NCBI GenBank assembly: GCA_025359105.1
Contig: JANYHK010000068.1
Span: 1 to 64,000, forward strand
Direction: 5' to 3'
DNA: 64,000 bases
Source: Myxococcales bacterium
GTDB lineage: Bacteria; Myxococcota_A; Polyangia; Polyangiales; Polyangiaceae
Positions 1 to 8,757 of the stretch are shown here, in pieces (position 1 is the stretch's first letter; the number at the start of each line of letters is the position of its first letter). The translations under genes and the position numbers were made by a program. Under the pieces are notes generated by a model that worked only from the letters and a program-made list of their open reading frames with translations, did not search any database and was not told the DNA's origin.

Positions 1-1611
1 CCGCCGGCGGCCGCGTCGCGGCGCACGGCGGCGTGGGCAGCGGTGCTCGCGCTCGCGGTGGGTACCGGCGTGTCGGGGTATGCCGTCCGGGAAAGGTCAC
101 GGGCCGTCGCGCCCGCGCCGACGCTGTCTCGCGCGCCGGTCGCCGGCAGTGAGATCGAAGGCCCGCGGTGCACCTCGAACCGTGCGTGCTCGGCCGCGCA
201 CGGCGGCGAAGCGTACCGATGCCGCCCCGACGACGGGCAGTGCGTCGCGCTGGCGTCCCCCGATTGCCGCGTCCTCGCGCAGCCGCGCGATCTCGAGAGC
301 GACGACACGGTCTGGCTCGGGAGCATGTACCCGCTGACCGGCCCGGACGCCGCCGCGTTCGGCCTCGTCGAAGCGCAAGCCGTCGAGCTCGCTCGCCAGG
401 ATTTCGCCCAGACCATGGCCGGCTTCTCCACGCAGGCAGCGCACGGCGTCGTGCACCCCTTGGGGCTGGTGTCGTGCGACGACGCGGTCGATCCGGCGCG
501 CGCGGCGCGTCACCTCGTCGACGACGTGAAGGTGCCGGCGGTGATCGGCTTTCGGACCGGCGCCGAAGCGGTGGAGCTCGCGGCCTCGACCTTCCTGCCC
601 GGCGGTGTGATGACCGTCGTGGCGCTGAACACCAGCCCGCAGGTCGCGGGCATCCCGCAGCCGCCCGGTCCGCGCATGGTGTGGCGCACGACGTACAACA
701 TGGCCGACACCGCGACCCCGCTGAGCCTGCTGGTCTCGAGCGTCCTCGAGCCCCGACTGGGTGCTCAGGGCGTCGACGGCCCTACGCGCGTGGCGCTGGT
801 GAGGCCGAAGAACACCGGCGCGCTCGGCTTCTCGAGCGCGCTCTTCGACAAGCTCACGTTCAACGGCAAGTCCGCGCTCGAAAACGGGACCGACTACCGA
901 GAGCTGGTGTGGAAGGACGGCGACGAGCGCGACGAGAGCCTCGCGGCGATCGCCAAGAGCCTCGGAGGGTTTGCGCCTCACGTCATCGTGTTCCAGGGCG
1001 ACGACGCGGTGGTGAAACAGGCATTCGAGCCCCTCGAGGCCGCCTGGCCCGCGTCGAGAGCGTATCGCCCGACCTACCTCACGATGACGGTGCTGACGCG
1101 GGAGGTCTTCCGCTTCGCCGGGAAGGACGCGTCGCGGCGGCGCCGATTCTTCGGCCTGACTCCGGTGTCGGCGACGCCGACGAACGCGCGCTTCGTCATG
1201 CACTACAACGAAGTCTTCCACGACAAGATCACGCGCACGATTTCGCCCAACTCTTCGTACGATGCGTTCTACATGCTGGCCTACGCGACCTACGCGCTCG
1301 GCGACAAGCCGGTCACCGGCACGGGGCTGGCGTCCACGGTGGGGAGGCTGTTGCCCCCCGGCAGGCCGATCGAGGTCGGTCCCCCTGGTATCTTCGACGC
1401 GTTCACGACCCTTCGGGGAGGCCAGAACATCGATCTGCTCGGCGCGACCGGAAAGCTGGACTTCGACCTCGCCACCGGGGACTCGCCGGTCGACCAAGCC
1501 ATTCTGTGCGTCGACGTGAACGACGAGAGGCGCGCGTTCGACAGCGTCGAGTCGGGGCTCGTCTACCGCGCGTCGAGCCGCAAGCTCGAGGGCGCGATGC
1601 GCTGCCCGTAG
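1..1611 (+). CDS. Type I periplasmic-binding-protein-like receptor, 5' end outside window
   Basis: The frame is open back to base 1, so the N-terminus is missing; a GTG at 43 exists but lies inside a hydrophobic helix (about codons 11-30) that looks like a membrane anchor. After a Pro/Ala linker and a short Cys-containing stretch, the chain reads like the branched-chain amino-acid receptor family (WLGSMYPLTGPDAAAF near the start of the fold, then alternating alpha/beta segments to the C-terminus). It is probably an anchored extracytoplasmic ligand sensor. In myxobacteria such domains are sometimes fused behind a Ser/Thr kinase, which would explain the upstream open frame; that is inference. 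No permease or ATPase follows, so transport is less likely than sensing. Confidence 0.75.
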   Translation, partial: PPAAASRRTAAWAAVLALAVGTGVSGYAVRERSRAVAPAPTLSRAPVAGSEIEGPRCTSNRACSAAHGGEAYRCRPDDGQCVALASPDCRVLAQPRDLESDDTVWLGSMYPLTGPDAAAFGLVEAQAVELARQDFAQTMAGFSTQAAHGVVHPLGLVSCDDAVDPARAARHLVDDVKVPAVIGFRTGAEAVELAASTFLPGGVMTVVALNTSPQVAGIPQPPGPRMVWRTTYNMADTATPLSLLVSSVLEPRLGAQGVDGPTRVALVRPKNTGALGFSSALFDKLTFNGKSALENGTDYRELVWKDGDERDESLAAIAKSLGGFAPHVIVFQGDDAVVKQAFEPLEAAWPASRAYRPTYLTMTVLTREVFRFAGKDASRRRRFFGLTPVSATPTNARFVMHYNEVFHDKITRTISPNSSYDAFYMLAYATYALGDKPVTGTGLASTVGRLLPPGRPIEVGPPGIFDAFTTLRGGQNIDLLGATGKLDFDLATGDSPVDQAILCVDVNDERRAFDSVESGLVYRASSRKLEGAMRCP

Positions 1612-1627
1612 AGCGGCTGCAGCGACT

Positions 1628-1849
1628 TCAGCGCGTCTTCAGCGGCGCGGATCCGGTCAGCGTCTCGCAGCATGCCGCGCAGCAGTACTCCGTCCGCGTG
1701 GCCCCATCAGCGAGCGCCACGACGCGCAGGCGCCAGCCGTGCTGCGCGAGGGTACCGAGGGTGCGCACGGACGGCGCGTCGACCGTGCAGATCGCGCACC
1801 TGCGGATGCGGGCGGGTCGTTCGGTCTTCGAGGCGGGGCCGTCGTTCAT
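1628..1849 (-). CDS. Small cysteine-rich protein, possible metal-binding
   Basis: A 73-residue ORF with a CxxC (RCAIC) near residue 18 and a CCAACC cluster near residue 57, a spacing that suggests zinc or other metal binding. The start ATG has AGG four bases upstream, which is short for a ribosome binding site. It lies tail to tail with the receptor gene, 16 bp away. I do not recognise a family. The regular Cys spacing argues for a real gene, but a chance ORF cannot be excluded. Confidence 0.45.
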   Translation of the reverse strand: MNDGPASKTERPARIRRCAICTVDAPSVRTLGTLAQHGWRLRVVALADGATRTEYCCAACCETLTGSAPLKTR

Positions 1850-1916
1850 TTTTCCTGGGGGCGGCCTCCTCGTGGAGACTCTTCCTTTGTTGAAGACGGC
1901 CAGCAGCGTGAAGCGG

Positions 1917-1940
1917 AAAAGGCCCTGTCGTGTCAGGGCC
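1917..1940 (-). terminator. Probable Rho-independent terminator
   Basis: A perfect 7-bp inverted repeat (GGCCCTG / CAGGGCC) with a 6-nt loop at 1921-1940 is followed on the minus strand by TTTT. It sits about 180 bp beyond the stop of the leftward methyltransferase gene and upstream of the small Cys-rich gene, so it could end the TPR-methyltransferase transcript. Confidence 0.5.
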
Positions 1941-2121
1941 GATCAGGAGTGCGCGGATCCTGCCGGACCCGCGCAAACGGTGCGTGCTGGCTCCCGGAAC
2001 CATGCACGGACGCACGCGTGGCGCAGGGATTGCTTTTGCGAGGATGAGGATGCCGCATGCGCATTCGTTCCTGGCTCGACGACGCCCGCGCCCGTGCCTA
2101 CGACCGCGACCTGAGCGCGTT

Positions 2122-3159
2122 TCAGCGCTCCGCGATCACCAGAACGTTGGCGAACGGCGTTCCCTCATCGCACCGCTCCACCCGCACGCGCAGGCCTTCC
2201 CGCTCCAGGGCCGCAGCGATCTCCCCGCCGCTGCGCGCGTGCGGCGCGGCGCGCGTTCGCTCGGCCAGGCGGGTGAGCGCGCTGGAGAAGCCCGCGCGCC
2301 GGTCGATCTCGCGGACGACGACCCGTGCGCGGGCTGCTTTCGCCGCGCGCCTGAGGAGGGCGTCCTGCTCGGCCTCGGTCACGTAGTGGAGGACGTCGAC
2401 GAGGAGCACGGTGTCGCACGGCGCGATCTCGGCGTCGCGCGCGTCGCCGACGAAGAAGCGCGCCGGAAGATCCGTGGCGGCCGCCGTCGCGAGCGCGATT
2501 CGGTCGCCGTCTTCGTCGAAGCCGACGACGCGCGTGGCCTGGCCGGCGACGAGGACGAGTACCGACACGTACCCGGCGCCGCAGCCAACGTCGCACACCT
2601 CGCCGAGCGGCCCCAGGGCGAGGAGCGCGGCCGTCACGGGATCGGTGGCAAGCTTGGCCCGCGCACGAATCCGCGCGGCCCGTGGCGGGAAGCGCTGCGC
2701 GACCTTCTCGATCAGGGCGCCTCGCTCCGTTCGGCGCGGCGCGACAGCCACTGCGAGCCATGTGAGCGCACCGGTCACGAGCGCCGCGACCGGCGCGAGG
2801 AGGGCCGTCCCCACCGCGAGATCGAGCGCGAACGCCGCGAGGCCGTGCGCGTGGAGGGCGGCGCGATCGACCGGCAAAGTCCCGCCCGTGCGCGCGAGCG
2901 CGCCGAGCTGGATCTCGGCGAGCGTGATCACCGGTGCGAAGAAGGGGAGGGACACGTTCGCAGAGAGGTACGCGACGCGCGCGTCGAGACGCAGCGGCAG
3001 GCACACGGCGAGCACGAGGAAGATGTGCGTCCCCCACAGCGGCGTCACGCCGATGAAGACGCCCACGGCGACGCTGGCGGCCGCGCGCCACGCCGTGATC
3101 TCACCGCCGCGCAGCCTCACCCACGCCGCGCCAACCGCGCTGCGTGCGCCTGCCCTCAC
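2122..3159 (-). CDS. DUF2062 membrane domain fused to class I SAM-dependent methyltransferase
   Basis: The N-terminal half (about residues 15-150) has the DUF2062 pattern: a hydrophobic segment with GVFIGVTPLWGTHI, then two further helices. The C-terminal half (about 170-345) is a Rossmann methyltransferase with motif I CDVGCGAGYVSV, an acidic end to strand 2 (GFDEDGDRI) and DTVLLVDVLHY as motif IV. The open frame extends to 3288, but that overlaps the TPR gene; GTG at 3159 with GGA five bases upstream, just after the TPR stop, is the better start. The 7-bp gap to the TPR gene suggests co-transcription. DUF2062 proteins are often linked to envelope lipids or glycans, so a membrane-associated substrate is plausible; none can be named. 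Confidence 0.8.
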   Translation of the reverse strand: MRAGARSAVGAAWVRLRGGEITAWRAAASVAVGVFIGVTPLWGTHIFLVLAVCLPLRLDARVAYLSANVSLPFFAPVITLAEIQLGALARTGGTLPVDRAALHAHGLAAFALDLAVGTALLAPVAALVTGALTWLAVAVAPRRTERGALIEKVAQRFPPRAARIRARAKLATDPVTAALLALGPLGEVCDVGCGAGYVSVLVLVAGQATRVVGFDEDGDRIALATAAATDLPARFFVGDARDAEIAPCDTVLLVDVLHYVTEAEQDALLRRAAKAARARVVVREIDRRAGFSSALTRLAERTRAAPHARSGGEIAAALEREGLRVRVERCDEGTPFANVLVIAER

Positions 3160-3166
3160 GCCGTCC

Positions 3167-3892
3167 TCAGACGACCGATGGCGGACTCGAACGCCCCGCC
3201 GCCAGCATGCGCAGGTACATCTTGGCGCGCGTGTTGTCGGGCTCGAGGCCCTCCACCTTGTGCCACTTCTCTTCGGCGCCCTTCGCATCCCCCATCGCGA
3301 GGAGCGTCACGCCGAGCTGCAGGAGGGCGGGCACGAAGTTCGGTCGGGCTGCGAGCGCGGCCTCGTAGTGCTCCTTGGCGCGCGGCAGGTTGTGCACGTC
3401 GCGAAGGAGCCCACCAAGCTTCGTCTGCAGATCGGCGAACTGCGGGCAGAGGTTGACGGCCTTCTCGAGCTCACCGATCGCCTCGTGCGGCATCGCCGCG
3501 TCGGCGTACGCCTGCGCGAGATCGGCGTGCATGTTGGCGAGCTTGCCGCGCGCGAAAGGATCGAGCCCCTCGACCTTGCCGGTAGGGCTCCCCTTGATGC
3601 GCTTGAAGACCTGCTTGGCCGCCTCGTATTTGCCGCGATCGTTGTAGGTGACCGCGAGGTTCAGCGCCGCCTCGGTGTAAGCGGGATTGATCTCGAGGGC
3701 GCGCTCGAAGTGGCGCTCGGCCTGAATGAAGTTGCCGCGCGAGTGGCAGATGACGCCGAGCATGTCGTGGACGTCTGCGAAGCGATCGTCGCTCTCGAGG
3801 ACCTGGCGGAGGACTTCCTCGGCCTTCTCGAAGTCACGGTTCGCATAGTGCTCCCGACCGACGAGCAGGAGCTGCTTCACGCCCTCATCCAT
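3167..3892 (-). CDS. TPR-repeat protein
   Basis: The 241 residues are almost entirely tetratricopeptide repeats: at least four units of about 34 residues with the usual small/aromatic/Pro spacing (for example AERHFERALEINPAYTEAA and AKEHYEAALAARPNFVPAL). There is no signal peptide or membrane segment, so it is a cytoplasmic scaffold or adaptor. It is the first gene of a two-gene unit with the DUF2062-methyltransferase, and diverges from the M23 peptidase with only 23 bp between start codons. Partner unknown. Confidence 0.85.
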   Translation of the reverse strand: MDEGVKQLLLVGREHYANRDFEKAEEVLRQVLESDDRFADVHDMLGVICHSRGNFIQAERHFERALEINPAYTEAALNLAVTYNDRGKYEAAKQVFKRIKGSPTGKVEGLDPFARGKLANMHADLAQAYADAAMPHEAIGELEKAVNLCPQFADLQTKLGGLLRDVHNLPRAKEHYEAALAARPNFVPALLQLGVTLLAMGDAKGAEEKWHKVEGLEPDNTRAKMYLRMLAAGRSSPPSVV

Positions 3893-3915
3893 GGCAGCGA
3901 GGGTAACAGCACCGG

Positions 3916-5577
3916 ATGCGGGCCGTCACGCGCGAGAATTGCTCGAAAATTCCGCCCTGGATTGCGCCACGGTCCACCTGCGGCTATGCCCCCCCGGTCG
4001 TGCCGGAGCAGGAGCCCCTTCAGCCCCCTCGTCTTGGCGGCATCGAGCCCGGAGACGCCCTCGACCCCGCGAGCCCGTCCTTGATCCCGACGAGCGACGC
4101 GCCTCCACCTCCGCCGCCGCCCGCGCGGGGCGTGCCGCGAATCGTGAAGATCGCGGGATCGTTCCTGGTCGGCGCGGCGGCGGCGGTGCTCATCGTCTAC
4201 ACGATGGAGGCGCGGGCCAAGCGCGCGCACGAGCGCGCCGAGCAAGCCGCGCCCGCGATGGTGACGACGCCCGCGCTGCTCATCGGCGCGGTCGACGCGT
4301 CCGCGGACGAGGCCGCGGACTCCGCCGCGAGCGTCGATGCGGCGCCTGCCCCGATCGTGCCGGTGTGGCGCGTCGTCGAGATGAAGGGTGACCCGAGCGT
4401 CGATCTCGTCGAAGGCATCGTGGGCAAGCGCCCGTTCTCGACGGCGCTCATCGTGACCGGCATCGGTCGCGCGGAGATGCAGCGCATCGTCAAGGCCTTC
4501 CAGGACGTGCGATCGTTCGATCGGGTCGGCCCCAAGGACACCTTCACGGTCGCGAAGGAGAAGAAGACCGGCCACGTCGTCGCCTTCGAGTTCGCGACCT
4601 CGCCCGGCGACGTGTGGCAGGCGCGCGATGGATCGTCCGGCGTGCTCGAGGGCAAGAAGCTCGATCTCGTCGTCGAGCGGGTGCGCGTCGCGGTCGGCGT
4701 CGTGGTCGAGGGCGACTTGCGCGCGAGCGTCGTGAAGGCGGGGCTCGACGACGATCTGCTCGACCAGCTCGACGACGCGCTCGAGGGGCACGCCGAGCTC
4801 GCCGATCTCCGCCCCGGCGCGCGCCTGCGTGTCGTGGCGACCGAGGAGCGCGTGCAGGCCAAGTTCACGCGCTACGTCGAGATCGACGCGGTCGAGTACA
4901 CGCCCGCGAGCGGCGCGCCGCCGGTCCGCGTCTACCACCAGGGCACCGGAAAGGCCCCGGGCTTCTACGACGCAAAGGCGCAGCGACCCTTTCGCGGGGG
5001 CTGGCGCACGCCGGTGCCGCTCGCGCGCATCAGCTCGCGCTACAACCCGCGGCGCATGCACCCGGTGCTCCACGTCGTGATGCCGCACAACGGCATCGAC
5101 TTCGCGGCGTCGCCGGGGACACCGGTCTACTCGTCGGCCGCGGGGAGCGTGTCCTCCGTCGGCGACGGCGGGCCGTGCGGAAACATGGTGCAGATCAAGC
5201 ACGCGAACGGGCTGACGACCGCGTACTGCCACCTCCAGCGGTTCGCGCCGGCGCTCCACTCGGGCCAGCACGTCGAGCAGCGGCAACTCGTCGGCTTCGT
5301 CGGGCAGACGGGCCGCGCGACGGGGCCGCACCTGCACTTCGCGGTGAAACGCGGCGACATCTTCATGGATCCGCTGGGGCTGAAGCTCGACGGCGTGCGC
5401 GTGCTCCCGACGGAGGACCGCGAGGACTTCACCAAGACGCGCATGGAACTGGACGGCGTCCTCGACGCCATCCCGATGAGCGGCGCGGACGCCGGGGTAG
5501 CGGCGTTTGCGTCGGCGCCCGCGGCCCCGGCAGCGGATGCAGGGCCCGAGGACACGGTGCTCGACGAGGCGCCGTAG
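3916..5577 (+). CDS. M23-family metallopeptidase (LytM-type), membrane-anchored
   Basis: Order: Pro-rich N-terminus, one membrane helix at about residues 75-95, a long periplasmic region, then an M23 domain. The zinc site is visible: HNGIDFAASPGTPV (HxxxD, about residue 392), a downstream tyrosine/histidine (AYCHLQ), and GPHLHFAV (HxH, about residue 470). Such enzymes cut glycyl or D-Ala-containing peptide bridges in peptidoglycan, or regulate cell-wall hydrolysis when degenerate; here the zinc ligands appear intact. The N-terminal 28 residues are of odd composition, and a GTG at 4000 is an alternative start. The acidic Ala-rich tail after the domain looks disordered. Confidence 0.85.
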   Translation: MRAVTRENCSKIPPWIAPRSTCGYAPPVVPEQEPLQPPRLGGIEPGDALDPASPSLIPTSDAPPPPPPPARGVPRIVKIAGSFLVGAAAAVLIVYTMEARAKRAHERAEQAAPAMVTTPALLIGAVDASADEAADSAASVDAAPAPIVPVWRVVEMKGDPSVDLVEGIVGKRPFSTALIVTGIGRAEMQRIVKAFQDVRSFDRVGPKDTFTVAKEKKTGHVVAFEFATSPGDVWQARDGSSGVLEGKKLDLVVERVRVAVGVVVEGDLRASVVKAGLDDDLLDQLDDALEGHAELADLRPGARLRVVATEERVQAKFTRYVEIDAVEYTPASGAPPVRVYHQGTGKAPGFYDAKAQRPFRGGWRTPVPLARISSRYNPRRMHPVLHVVMPHNGIDFAASPGTPVYSSAAGSVSSVGDGGPCGNMVQIKHANGLTTAYCHLQRFAPALHSGQHVEQRQLVGFVGQTGRATGPHLHFAVKRGDIFMDPLGLKLDGVRVLPTEDREDFTKTRMELDGVLDAIPMSGADAGVAAFASAPAAPAADAGPEDTVLDEAP

Positions 5578-5651
5578 CCCGTCCTGAGGAATTTTTGCGA
5601 GAGAGCTCCCATTTTCCGAGGCTGGCGAGTTAACCCATTCGAGACCGCCAA

Positions 5652-7409
5652 ATGCCTTCCCTTCGCAGGACCTCCACCTCCTTTGCCGTCGCCCTCGCCG
5701 CGGCCTCTGCGGCGCTTTCGTCGGCGTCGCCGGCGCGGGCGGATGCGCCCACCGTTGCTCACCCGCATGCCTACGGCATCATCGTCGGCAGCAACGCCGC
5801 CGGCGCCGGGCAGCAGCCCCTTCGCTACGCCGAGGACGACGCCGAGCGCGTCGCTGGCGTCCTCCGCGATCTCGGGCGCTTTGGAACGAGCGACCTGCGG
5901 GTCCTCACGCACCCCGACGTCGCGAAGATCCTCGCGACCGTCGACGAGCTCGTGCCCAAGCTGAAAGAGCACGCGGACCGCGGCGAGCAAGCGACGTTCT
6001 TCTTCTATTACTCGGGCCACGCCAAGGCGAGCGCGCTCACGCTCGGCGACGGTGAGCTGCCCCTTGCCCTGCTGCGCGAGCGCCTTCGCCAGGTGCCGTC
6101 GACGCTCACGCTCGTCGTCCTCGACGCCTGTCAGTCCGGCGCGTTCGCGCGCACCAAGGGCGCCGAGCCGGCGGCGGACTTCTCGTTCAACTCGGTCGCG
6201 CGCCTCACCACCAAGGGGATCGCGGTCATGGCGTCGTCGACGGGACAGGAGCTGAGCCAGGAGTCCGATGCGCTCAAATCGTCCTATTTCACCCACCACC
6301 TGGTCGTCGCCCTGCGTGGCGCCGGCGATCAGGACGGCGACGGGAAGGTGAGCCTCGATGAGGCGTACCGCTACGCCTACCGCCGCACGCTCGCGGCGAC
6401 GGCGCGCACACGGGTGGGGACCCAGCACGCGACGCTCGAGACGGATCTGTCGGGGCAGGGGGACGTGCCGGTCACCTACCCCGCCGACGCCGGCGCGCGG
6501 CTCGAGCTGCCGGGCGCGCTCGACGCGCGCGTGATCGTGCAACACCGCCCGAGCGGCAGCGTCGTGGCCGAGCTCGTGAAGGCGCCGGGGCCGCCGCTTC
6601 GTCTCGCGCTCCCGCAGGGCGCGTACGACGCGATCGTCCGTGCGCGCGGTCAGATCCTCGCGTGCAGCCTCACGCTCACCGATGGTCAGGTGACGGCCAT
6701 CGAGCTCGGCACATGCCAGATCGCGGCCGCCAACGGCGTTCCCAAGGGATTCGACGACGACGCGCCGGAGACGGCGCCGGCCGACGTGCCCAGCGGCGCG
6801 CCGAGGGCAGACGGGCTCCGCGAGCTCGATCGCTGGGCGATCGAGGGAGGCCTCGGCTTCGTCGGGCGCAGCGACGACGCGTACAACGCCCGCGTGCGCG
6901 ACTTCGGCTACACCCGCAGGCCCGATCTCGTCGAGCTGCCGTCCGCGCGCCTCTCGCTGGCCGTCACCCGCACGCTCGCCCCGCACCTCTCGATCGTCGT
7001 TCAGGGGCAGTCGCTCGCCGGCGATTCGTTCGCTCGCGACGTCGGCACCACCACCGACACCCTCACCTACAAAGGCTGGGGCGTCGGCGCCTATCTTCGT
7101 GCGCACGCCGATGTCGTGCCGCGCCTCCTGCAGGTGTACGCGCAGGGTGGCGGCGGGGCTTCGTTCGCGTTCACCTGGCTCGCGACCCAAGACGAGCGCG
7201 GCCCGTACACCGCGAAGGACACGCAGTGGGGCTACCTGCTCGGCCTCGCCGGCGGGCTCATCGTCGCGCCGGAAGCGCGCTTCGGCGGATTTTTGCAGGC
7301 CTCGTACGACCGCGCGCCGGCGATGCGGAACCTGCTCGGCGACGCGCACGATGTCGGCGGCTTCGGGGCATCGCTCGGTCTTCGTGTTCGCCTGGGAGAA
7401 GTGCCGTGA
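5652..7409 (+). CDS. Secreted caspase-like (C14) peptidase with C-terminal outer-membrane-like domain
   Basis: A signal peptide (residues 1-30, ending near PARADA) leads into a caspase-fold domain. The catalytic pair is clear: His123 in YYSGHA and Cys160 in DACQSG. A Ca-loop-like DQDGDGKVSLDE follows at about 226-237. A beta-sandwich region (about 270-370) precedes a C-terminal region (about 400-585) with alternating hydrophobic strands, glycine-rich turns and a final strand, resembling a small outer-membrane barrel. It is probably a periplasmic or surface protease whose target is unknown. It is first in a tight cluster with a lipoprotein, an ECF sigma factor and an anti-sigma factor; the stop shares one base with the next ATG. 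Confidence 0.85.
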   Translation: MPSLRRTSTSFAVALAAASAALSSASPARADAPTVAHPHAYGIIVGSNAAGAGQQPLRYAEDDAERVAGVLRDLGRFGTSDLRVLTHPDVAKILATVDELVPKLKEHADRGEQATFFFYYSGHAKASALTLGDGELPLALLRERLRQVPSTLTLVVLDACQSGAFARTKGAEPAADFSFNSVARLTTKGIAVMASSTGQELSQESDALKSSYFTHHLVVALRGAGDQDGDGKVSLDEAYRYAYRRTLAATARTRVGTQHATLETDLSGQGDVPVTYPADAGARLELPGALDARVIVQHRPSGSVVAELVKAPGPPLRLALPQGAYDAIVRARGQILACSLTLTDGQVTAIELGTCQIAAANGVPKGFDDDAPETAPADVPSGAPRADGLRELDRWAIEGGLGFVGRSDDAYNARVRDFGYTRRPDLVELPSARLSLAVTRTLAPHLSIVVQGQSLAGDSFARDVGTTTDTLTYKGWGVGAYLRAHADVVPRLLQVYAQGGGGASFAFTWLATQDERGPYTAKDTQWGYLLGLAGGLIVAPEARFGGFLQASYDRAPAMRNLLGDAHDVGGFGASLGLRVRLGEVP

Positions 7410-8284
7410 TGAAGCTCCTTCGATCCCCCTGGCTGCTTCGGCTCGCCGTCGTCGTCGCGGGCGTCGCCTGCATGGCGCCGGGCTGCAACGGCGATGTCCT
7501 GTCCGACTCCACGTTCCGCCTCTGGTGCGGCGACGTGCTCTGCGACTGGCGCCTCGACGCCGGGCACGTGAAGCGCGTGCCGACGTGGCACCCCGACGAC
7601 TACGGCGTCGAGCTCGGCGACGCGCCGACGCAAATCTCGCAAGAGACCGGCGAGGGCTCCGATTGCATGGAGTTCTCCGCCATCGCCGACGTCGCGGCGG
7701 AGAGCCAGACGTCGGTCGAGGTCGACTTCGACCTGGACGGAGTCGCCGACTACCACGTGCCCATCGCCCAGACCGGTTGGCGCCCCGCCAAGGCGCTGAT
7801 CTACGGGCCCCTTTACGCCAAGCGCTTGCGCTTCATCGTCCGCAAGGACGGACCGGGTCGCTCGGTCCTCGCGGAAATTCGGCTCCAGCGCGTGACGACC
7901 TGCACCGGGTCGCGCGTGCAGACGACGGGGCTCGGCGTCGGCGCCGCATGCGACGCGGACCAGGAGTGCGGGTCGGGTATTTGCTGCGGCGTCGGAAGCG
8001 GCAAGGTGTGCTCCGCGTGTTGCAAGGACCAGGGGCGCGGCTGCGCGACGGGCCAGACCTGCGCCTACGCCGATGTCCCCGCTGCCGAGGCGAACCGCAC
8101 GCTCCTTCCGCAGCTCTGCGACCCCGGGCTCGGGCGCGGCAAGAAAGGCGAGCCCTGCGTGGATGCCGCCGACTGCGCGTCGCACGCATGCACCGGGGTG
8201 ACCTACGCGCGCCCGAGCGACTGCCCGGAAGCGGGTGCGCTCGACTGCTTCCCGGATCGGGTCCGCGCGGGGCACTGCGAATAG
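7409..8284 (+). CDS. Cysteine-rich lipoprotein
   Basis: A type II signal peptide (hydrophobic 8-24, lipobox MAPGC) is followed by a beta-rich domain with a mid-chain DFDLDGVADY motif that may bind Ca2+, then a C-terminal third with about 16 cysteines in short-spaced pairs (CDADQECGSGICC, CSACC), a pattern of disulfide-rich extracellular repeats common in myxobacterial lipoproteins. The ATG overlaps the stop of the caspase-like gene (TGATG), indicating translational coupling, and the sigma-factor gene starts 8 bp downstream. Function unknown; the gene order suggests it works with the caspase-like protein at the envelope. Confidence 0.75.
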   Translation: MKLLRSPWLLRLAVVVAGVACMAPGCNGDVLSDSTFRLWCGDVLCDWRLDAGHVKRVPTWHPDDYGVELGDAPTQISQETGEGSDCMEFSAIADVAAESQTSVEVDFDLDGVADYHVPIAQTGWRPAKALIYGPLYAKRLRFIVRKDGPGRSVLAEIRLQRVTTCTGSRVQTTGLGVGAACDADQECGSGICCGVGSGKVCSACCKDQGRGCATGQTCAYADVPAAEANRTLLPQLCDPGLGRGKKGEPCVDAADCASHACTGVTYARPSDCPEAGALDCFPDRVRAGHCE

Positions 8285-8292
8285 GCCGTCGA

Positions 8293-8757
8293 ATGGAGGC
8301 GTACCAGCGCTACGGGCCCGCCCTCCTCCGCAAGGCCGCACGAATGCTGCGCAACCGGGAGGACGCGCGCGACGTCGTGCACGCGCTCTTCGCCGACATG
8401 CTGGAGGAACGAGACATGCCCGCGGACCTGCCGTACCTGTACCGCGCCGTCACCAACCGATGCCTCCGGCATCTGCGCGACGAGAAAAACCGCGCGCGCC
8501 TGCTGGCCATGCACGACGACGCGTTGGCGCCGGTGCGCGTCCGGCTCGACGAGGCGGCGCTGTCGATGGATCTGCTGGTGAAGCTCGTCTCCGCGCTCGG
8601 TGACGGCGAGGCCGAGGTGCTCGCATACCGGTACCTGGACGACATGACGCAGGAGGAGATCGCCGCGATGACCGGGCTCAGCCGCAAGACGATCGGCAGG
8701 CGCCTCGACGCCATCCGCGACGCCGCGACCCGCGTAGCCGGGGAGGCAGTGTCATGA
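8293..8757 (+). CDS. ECF-type RNA polymerase sigma factor
   Basis: 154 residues with the two conserved sigma-70 regions: region 2 at about 1-65 (ARMLRNREDARDVVHALFADML, then PYLYRAVTNRCLRHLRDEKNR) and region 4 at about 95-145 (LGDGEAEVLAYRYLDDMTQEEIAAMTGLS followed by the recognition helix RKTIGRRLDAI). It lacks regions 1 and 3, as ECF factors do, though it is shorter than usual at the N-terminus. Its stop overlaps the anti-sigma ATG (ATGA). It probably drives its own operon, including the caspase-like gene; that is inference from neighbourhood. Confidence 0.88.
   Translation: MEAYQRYGPALLRKAARMLRNREDARDVVHALFADMLEERDMPADLPYLYRAVTNRCLRHLRDEKNRARLLAMHDDALAPVRVRLDEAALSMDLLVKLVSALGDGEAEVLAYRYLDDMTQEEIAAMTGLSRKTIGRRLDAIRDAATRVAGEAVS

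Noticed and set aside
97-1497. Long minus-strand ORF opposite the receptor gene
   Set aside because: Arg/Gly/Ala-rich nonsense protein, a shadow of the plus-strand codon bias; the plus-strand product has clear binding-protein features.
3183-3200. T-loop-like sequence (GGACTCGAACGCCCC) that could hint at a tRNA end
   Set aside because: The flanking bases cannot form the T-stem or a cloverleaf, and the stretch lies in the coding 3' end of the TPR gene.
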